Shown here one piece after another: positions 58,235 through 64,000 of a DNA stretch of 64,000 nucleotides; the stretch's first letter is position 1; every line of letters starts with the position of its first letter. The notes beneath the pieces are model-generated. The model was given only the letters and a program-made list of their open reading frames with translations. It had not been told where the DNA came from and searched no databases. The stretch is taken from positions 372,001-436,000 of the forward strand of contig JAXHMN010000008.1 in the NCBI GenBank assembly GCA_034521465.1, read 5' to 3'. This DNA is from SURF-28 sp034521465 (lineage in GTDB: Bacteria; Bacteroidota; Ignavibacteria; Ignavibacteriales; Melioribacteraceae). Both the position numbers and the translations under genes were made by a program.

Positions 58235-58245
58235 ACTATCACTAA

Positions 58246-60467
58246 CTAGGGAGTTATTGAGACATTGTTTCCCGTAATTAATCTATTTTTTGTTTTTATA
58301 GCTTCATTACGTATAGACTCCGGAGTATTATTTTTTGAAATCAAAGCATCAACAGCGTCAATAATTTCGCCACGCTTTTCACTAAAATAATACCAGCCAA
58401 AAGCTTCAATTAAAGCCACACGAATTTCTTCCGGCATGTCATCATCGGATACAACTTTAAGCATTGGGTCAATTGCTTCTTTAAAGATTGGAGTTCCTTA
58501 ACATCTTTGCGTAGAATAATCTTTTACTCAACTTGAGAGTATCATCATTAACAACCGGTATAATTTCTTCATATAATAATCTACGATTGTAGTTTGATCA
58601 GTACGTTCGAATTTTGTATTTAGCTTTTCTTTGTCAACAAAGTCTGGTAAGTCTGCAATATATTTTTCAGCTTCTATTTCTACTTTATCATTATCCATTT
58701 GCCCTAAAGCCCTTCCAGTACTAAACCCAATTCTGCTGCTTTCATCATGAATTAATGCATGTATCATGACAGGGATATATTTATCATCACCTATTTCTCC
58801 CATCAACTTTCCTGACATTCTTCTTATATATTCAAATGGATCATTTATTGAAGTGAAAAGTAACTCATTAAATTCGTCTGAGCGAGTTCCAGCTAGTATA
58901 CTGAAAACATGTAATCTTACATTGAATGAATAGTCGTTGTTGTAAATATCAATGAGTTTCGGAATGAACTCTTCACCAAGCAATTTATAAAGTTGAACAA
59001 TAGCTAGTGCTCTTATTTCCGGTTCGGGTGCAGTTAATAAGTTATTCCAATAATCAGCATTATCTTTTTCTTCTCTTATCTTTTTATTCAGGTCAACTTC
59101 ATATGTTTTTTTGAAGTGAAATGTCGGATCCCCATATATATGATGTTCAAGGTAGTTATTTTGGTCAAACCAATGTCCGACGCTCATACCATAACCCAAT
59201 AAACCAAGAGATTTGTTAGCCCATAAATCTTGAAGAACTCCAATTGAGCCAGCTATAGCAGAGATTACATTGCCAGATCCGAATAAGTATCTACCGGTTA
59301 TATAGTTTTCTACATGAAAAGCTCCGTTAAAACATTGATCAAACATCATAAATTCGGCTTGGGGGAGAATAATGCTAAGTCATCTGAATAGATGTCCATA
59401 CTATAATTAAATGTTGAATCGGCTTTGTAAACAGAATCAACAAATGTTCCTTCGAACCACTTATCAGTAAGATTATAATTTTCTTTGTAGTAATTTTTTA
59501 ATTCCTCAATGTCTCTTCCCCGTTCTTTTGCAGTACGAATTTTGCTTCGAACAAATCGTCTAATAGATTTAACATTTTCTTGAATAGATTCTGCAGCAGG
59601 ATAACCCATTAGATATTGAGCATCATCTGAACCGTGAGCATGAAAGACAGCAAGGTCATACTTCTCTTTCTCAAGGTCTATCATTATAACTTCTTTCATA
59701 TCGGAACTCGGAGATTCTCTAATATGTTTTAATTTTCCACCGATTTTGAACATTAATGGAAATTGTTCACGAAGTGCAATTGCTTCATCTCTCCAGGAGA
59801 TCAGGGATTCTGAATGGTAACCGTGACCGGTATATACGAATCCGTTATCAAGTAATGCCGGATTATTCTTTGCTGCAACTGCTTTTTTTAGATAATTCTT
59901 TATCATATCATATTTTGAATCATCGGTTACAGGCGGTTTAATTCTTCCGGAATAAATATCTTTATCGATCTTTTGCGGTGACTCAGGAGTCAATTCATAA
60001 TAATACAGTAAACTATTAGTTGAGTCCCTTTTAAGAAATTTAAATTTAAGATCAAAATCATCATAATACCTATCAGAAGGCACAGAGGAGTCGACCCAAT
60101 CTCTGTTTTCGTTCATCTTAAAAGCAGACGTCATATGTTGAGCTCCGCGTATCATCGGGATTGGTACATCACCGATAAAAACGGCACCTTCTAGATTAGA
60201 AGATTTATAAAGATCATTTATTCGGGTTCTGATTTCATTCGGCTGTTCATCGGATACAACAAGAACATAAACCGATAATTTATCTTTATCTTGGATAGCA
60301 TCTCTATACTCAAGTATACTATTTTCTATTCTATCGAATGTCGAGTTATCAACAACAATCGCAAATGAAAACGATTCCTCAACGGTTGGATCAATAATTT
60401 CAACTTTAGAAAATAGCACGTTAGTACAGAGTAAAAAAATGAACTGTAATATAAATAGACGTATCAT
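58246..60467 (-). CDS. Secreted C25-like cysteine peptidase with HEAT repeats, copy 1 (frame broken)
   Basis: Start at 60467, with signal MIRLFILQFIFLLCTNVLFS. A C25/gingipain-like domain follows: EGAVFIGDVPIPMIRGAQHM, SSVPSDRYYDDFDLKF, FVYTGHGYHSESL, the catalytic-looking AVFHAHGSDD and, after a shift at 59347, FDQCFNGAFHVENY, then FGSGNVISAIAGSIGV and YGDPTFHF. The C-terminal part has HEAT-like repeats (EPEIRALAIVQLYKLL, FNVRLHVFSILAGTRSDEF). A second shift is near 58500. Total about 740 residues. No T9SS tail is seen. Confidence 0.78.
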
Positions 60468-60526
60468 GTTACTCCTTTTGTTTAAACTTGTGACTAATCA
60501 AAACTGCTAATCACATTTATATTTTA

Positions 60527-62754
60527 CTACGGTGTAATCGGAACATTACAACCACTAATTAATCGATTTCTTGTTTTAACTGCTTCATTCAACAATGGGA
60601 TGGCAGTGCCTTCATCCTCAATGATACTTCCCAAAGTAGCAATAATATTTGCACGTTCGTAACTATAGTTATACCAACCCATAGCTTCTACAATAACAGT
60701 TTTTAATTTAACTGGTATATTCTCTTCTTCAAGAATTGTTAAGAGCTTTGGGACTGCATCTTTGAAATTATAGTTACGCAAGGTTCGGACCGAATTAATT
60801 CTCTTTGTCAGTGAAAGCGTATCATCCATAATTGTTGGAATAATATCTTCGTTTAACCACTTTCTGCTTTTATCAGCTGTTTTATTGAAAATGTTCAACA
60901 AACCTTCTTTATTAACAAAATCTGGTAACTCAGATACAATTTTTTCTGCTTCTTGAAGCATTTTATCTTGATTTACGAACAGTAGAGCATTTCCGATATT
61001 ATAAGAAACTCGCTTGCTTTGATCATAGATCATTGTATGAATGATCTCAGAAACATATTTATCCGAACCAATTTCACCCATCAGTTCAGCACTTTTTCTT
61101 CGAATAAATTCATATGGATCCTTTATAGAAAAGTGAAAGAATCTCTTTGAATTCATCGGAGTCTGTTGCCGCTAAAGCATAAAGTGCATGTGTTCTTACA
61201 TTATATGAAGGATCCGATTTATAAATTTTAACAAGCACGGGAATGAATTCGTGATCCAGGATCTTTGATAGTTGAACAATTGCGAGCGATCTTAATTCCG
61301 GTTCGGTACTCTTCAATAACTTCCTCCAGAATTCTTCATCGTTCGCTTCTAATGATATCTTTTTGTTAAGATCGACTTCACTTTTTGATTTTAAAATGAA
61401 AAGTAGGATCACCAATTATATGGTTTTCTAAATAGTTTACTTGTCTATGCCAATTACCAACACTTACTCCATATCTAAGAAGTCCGAGAGACTTGTCTGC
61501 CCACTTATCTTGGAGTACATTAACGGAATTGGCTACTGAGGAAATGACATTACCTGAACCAAAAATATATTTTCCAGAAATATAATTTTCAACATGGAAC
61601 GAACCATTGAAACATTCATCAAACATTATAAATTCAGCTTGAGGTGAAAAAAGTGCTAAGTCTTTAGAATGAATATCCATATTATATTCAAAGAGTGAAT
61701 CTGCAGTTATCACCGAATCTTCAAAAGCACCTTCAAACCAAGTATCGTTGACATTGTACTGATTAATATAATAGTCCTTTACTTCTTGTATTTCCCTTCC
61801 ATGATGTACATAATATCTAAGCTTACTCCTAAAATATCTTTTCATCTCAGTCACATTCTGCTGAATAGATTTTGCCGCAGAATAACCAATCAGATACTGT
61901 GTCTCTTCTGCACCATGAGCATGAAAGATAGCCATATCAAGATTTTCCCTAGACATTTCCATCATCAATATTTCTTTCATATTAGGATTCATTTTGAAAT
62001 GGATATGTTTCAAGCTCCCGCCTACTTCAAACATGTTTGGAAATTGTTCACGTAAAGTGATTATTTCATCATTCCAGGAGTTTAAGGATTCAGAGTGATA
62101 TCCGTGACCAGTGAAAACAAACGCATCATTTAAAACTTCTGGATTTCTCTTTGCTTCTACTACTTTGTTCAGATAAACTGCAATCATTTTATACTTAGAA
62201 TCATCCACAACGGGGGCTTTTATTCTTCCAGAATAGATTTCTTTTCGAACTTGCTGTGGTGATTCAGGCAATAACCAATAATAATAAAGTTGACTATGAG
62301 TTGAATCTTGCCTCAGCAACTTAAACTGTAAATCAAAATCTTCGTAAAATCTATCTGATGGGACAGATGATTCATACCATTCATATTTATCTTCATTTTT
62401 CTTATAAGCTGAAGTTAGATGTTGCGCTCCTCTCAACATAGGAATTGGAATATACCCAATAAATACAGCACCTTCTAATTTTGCTGGTGCTTCATATAGT
62501 TTGATTAGTTCATTTTTTATAACTGATGGATTCTCCTCTTCTACGGTTAAAATAAAAACTGAAAGTCCATCTACAGATTCAATAGCGTCACGATATTGTA
62601 GAATCTCATTCTCAACCTTATTGTACGTAGTATTATCCACTACTATTGCAAAGGATCTTGAGTTTTGAGACTTGGGTTCTTTTAAAGTGATTTCTGCCAA
62701 AAGTGATGTAGTTAGCCCAAATAAAAAGAGTGATAGTAAGAGTAAACGTTTCAT
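60527..62754 (-). CDS. Secreted C25-like cysteine peptidase with HEAT repeats, copy 2 (frame broken)
   Basis: Start at 62754, with signal MKRLLLLSLFLFGLTTSLLA. Catalytic candidates: H278/H280 in FHAHG (residues 277-281) and C381 in FDECFNG. GSGNVISSVANS and GDPTFHF follow, as in gingipain-type domains. The peptidase piece ends near residue 455; HEAT repeats (EPELRSLAIVQLSKIL, YNVRTHALYALAATDSDEF) run in other frames from 61415 and 61156. It ends with TRNRLISGCNVPITP, matching the end of copy 1 (TKNRLITGNNVSITP). About 742 residues. Confidence 0.78.
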
Positions 62755-62787
62755 AATGTTCCTTGATTAAATCGCGATATAAAGAAA

Positions 62788-62811
62788 GCCGGGACTAAGG
62801 TTAATCCCGGC
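62788..62811 (-). terminator. Terminator after the T9SS cargo gene
   Basis: GCCGGGA (62788-62794) pairs with TCCCGGC (62805-62811). On the minus strand it is followed by a T-rich tract (TTTCTTTAT). It lies 12 bases past the stop at 62824. Confidence 0.82.
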
Positions 62812-62823
62812 CGTTTTGAATAA

Positions 62824-64000
62824 TTACTTGAGTAGAGTCATTTTCTTAGTTAGTTGATATGAACCAGAAGTTAGCTGATAGAAATAAACACCACTGGATA
62901 GTTGTGACCCATCAATATTTAGTGTGTGATTTCCTGCTTGGTAGAATGCGTTTGTTACATCCATCACTTTCTGCCCAATCACATTGAAAATAGAGACTTG
63001 TACTTTACTTGCCTCAGGAATACTAAATTTAATTGTAGTCGATGGGTTGAACGGATTAGGATAATTCTGGCTTAAGGAATAATCTTTACTAAGAGTTTCT
63101 TCCTCATTTACACTAGTTGGATCATAATAAGCAAATACATTCCCACCAAAAGTTCCAAATATATTCTTCCGTCATCAGTAACTGCTAAAGCACTTGGAGA
63201 ATGCAAATCATAGTATTCTTGATTAAGCTCCCAAGTTTCTCCGCCATCTTCAGTCGTAAGAATTTCACCATCGTAAGTTGTAACAATTCCATAATCACCA
63301 TTAAATGCAATTCGATAGAAGTTAGTGTCAGTTAAAGTTTGTCCGAAATCTACATATGACCAGGTTTTACCCATATCATCAGTTTTTAAGAAACTGACAT
63401 CACCGATTGCAAATGCAGTATTATCATCAACTTTTGCAACACCATCAATGCTCTCTCCTTTGTACTCATCCGGAACAGCACTGAAGTCAGCATCATTCCA
63501 TGTTGTACCACCATCTTCGGTATATACTGCCCATGAAAAATATACTGAATCAGGTTTAACTCTTGGCCCTGCTATAAATCCATTATCAGCATCAAAGAAT
63601 TCTATTCCACCTGAGAGGTATCCCGGTCCTTCTATCTGAGCAACTTCTACCCAATCATCACCTTGGTTAGTAGTTTTGTAGACTCTATAATCTCCATAAC
63701 CACTGATACTAAACCATGCATAACCGGTTTGGTCGTCCGCGAAGGTGATACCACCAACTTTATTGGTTGATGCGAAGTCTAATGGATCTAAAACACTAGT
63801 CCAACTTTCACCACCATCAATAGTCTTATAAATTCCAGCATTTTCTTTTGCTGCAAAACCAACTGATTCGTCAATGAAATAAATATCACCTGCGTTCCAT
63901 AGACCGGCACTGGAAGCAATTTCCCAATCAATACCATTATCAGTTACTGAGAGATCACTATATCGGTTTATCATAAAACCATTATCGCCAACAAACTGTA
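62824..64000 (-). CDS. YCF48/BNR-repeat secreted protein with T9SS sorting domain (partial, frame broken)
   Basis: The N-terminus lies beyond the right edge. The repeats are Asp-box/YCF48-like: FVGDNGFMINRYSDLS, IYKTIDGGESWTSVL, VYKTTNQGDDWVEVA, EDGGTTWNDADFSAVPDEYK, TDDMGKTWSYV. After one indel near 63155 the frame reads FGGNVFAYYDPTSVNEEETL, then NYPNPFNPSTTIKFSIPEAS, GQKVMDVTNAFYQAGNH and SSGVYFYQLTSGSY with a Lys-rich end. That is a type IX secretion C-terminal domain. It is exported and probably anchored at the cell surface. Confidence 0.88.

Noticed and set aside
57908..58245. A second copy of the tRNA-Ser 3' end as right attachment site
   Set aside because: No GGTTCGAATCC-type sequence was found here or elsewhere right of 38302.
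1..64000. CRISPR arrays
   Set aside because: I looked for regularly spaced short direct repeats and saw none; repeats present are inverted or single copies.

Overview
The window looks like a chromosome of an AT-rich member of the Bacteroidota/Chlorobi group, most likely an Ignavibacteria-type organism. The clearest pointer is the last protein (62824-64000), which ends in a type IX secretion sorting domain preceded by an NPFNPST linker, an arrangement I associate with Ignavibacteria. Lipoprotein signals, secreted C25-type peptidases and a T9SS cargo fit this. Gene density is high outside 40-50 kb, and most genes lie on the minus strand.

Layout. (1) 1-2.9 kb: porin, four-cluster ferredoxin and NrfD membrane subunit of a respiratory oxidoreductase; any catalytic subunit lies outside the window. 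(2) 3.7-6.8 kb: thioredoxin-like protein, DGC-domain protein, broken cupin, two half-permeases and a DUF169 protein. (3) 6.8-14 kb: RND tripartite efflux (pump, adaptor, TolC) plus thioredoxin-fold proteins. (4) 14-29.3 kb: a large arsenic/thiol/redox island with three ArsR regulators, Acr3, an ArsP-like permease, a split YeeE/YedE pair, ArsA, ArsD, ArsM, several small thioredoxin-fold proteins, two YlbF-like proteins and palindromic operators. (5) 29.4-38 kb: housekeeping and surface genes (ECF sigma factor, pdxH, CBS protein, OmpA-like lectin, alkaline phosphatase, purine permease, DUF4282 proteins) ending at two tRNA-Ser genes. (6) about 38.3-57.9 kb: an integrated element next to tRNA-Ser(GGA), with tyrosine integrase, ArdC antirestriction protein, Gam-like nuclease inhibitor, ParB, an HNH nuclease, two Gp37/Gp68 (DUF5131) genes, a TcmP gene and a type I restriction-modification operon. 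(7) 58.2-64 kb: two tandem secreted C25-like peptidases with HEAT repeats, and a YCF48-like T9SS cargo.

How the genes work together. The arsenic genes form a route: ArsR senses As(III), ArsD hands it to ArsA, Acr3 and an ArsP-like permease export it, and ArsM methylates it. An operator of form ATATGC-N8-GCATAT sits in front of both the arsR-arsM run and arsDA. Four otherwise unrelated proteins in this island carry CC(G) cysteine tags. In the island of region 6, the TcmP and DUF5131 genes sit inside the hsdR-hsdS interval with overlapping start and stop codons, so they appear to be made together with the restriction enzyme. This is my best candidate for an undescribed system.

Caution on quality. 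More than twenty genes that look otherwise intact carry single-base frame breaks, several in homopolymers. I treat most of them as probable sequence errors rather than true pseudogenes, but the sequence alone cannot decide. The 40.4-43.4 and 46.7-47.9 kb stretches are so fragmented that I could not name their genes.
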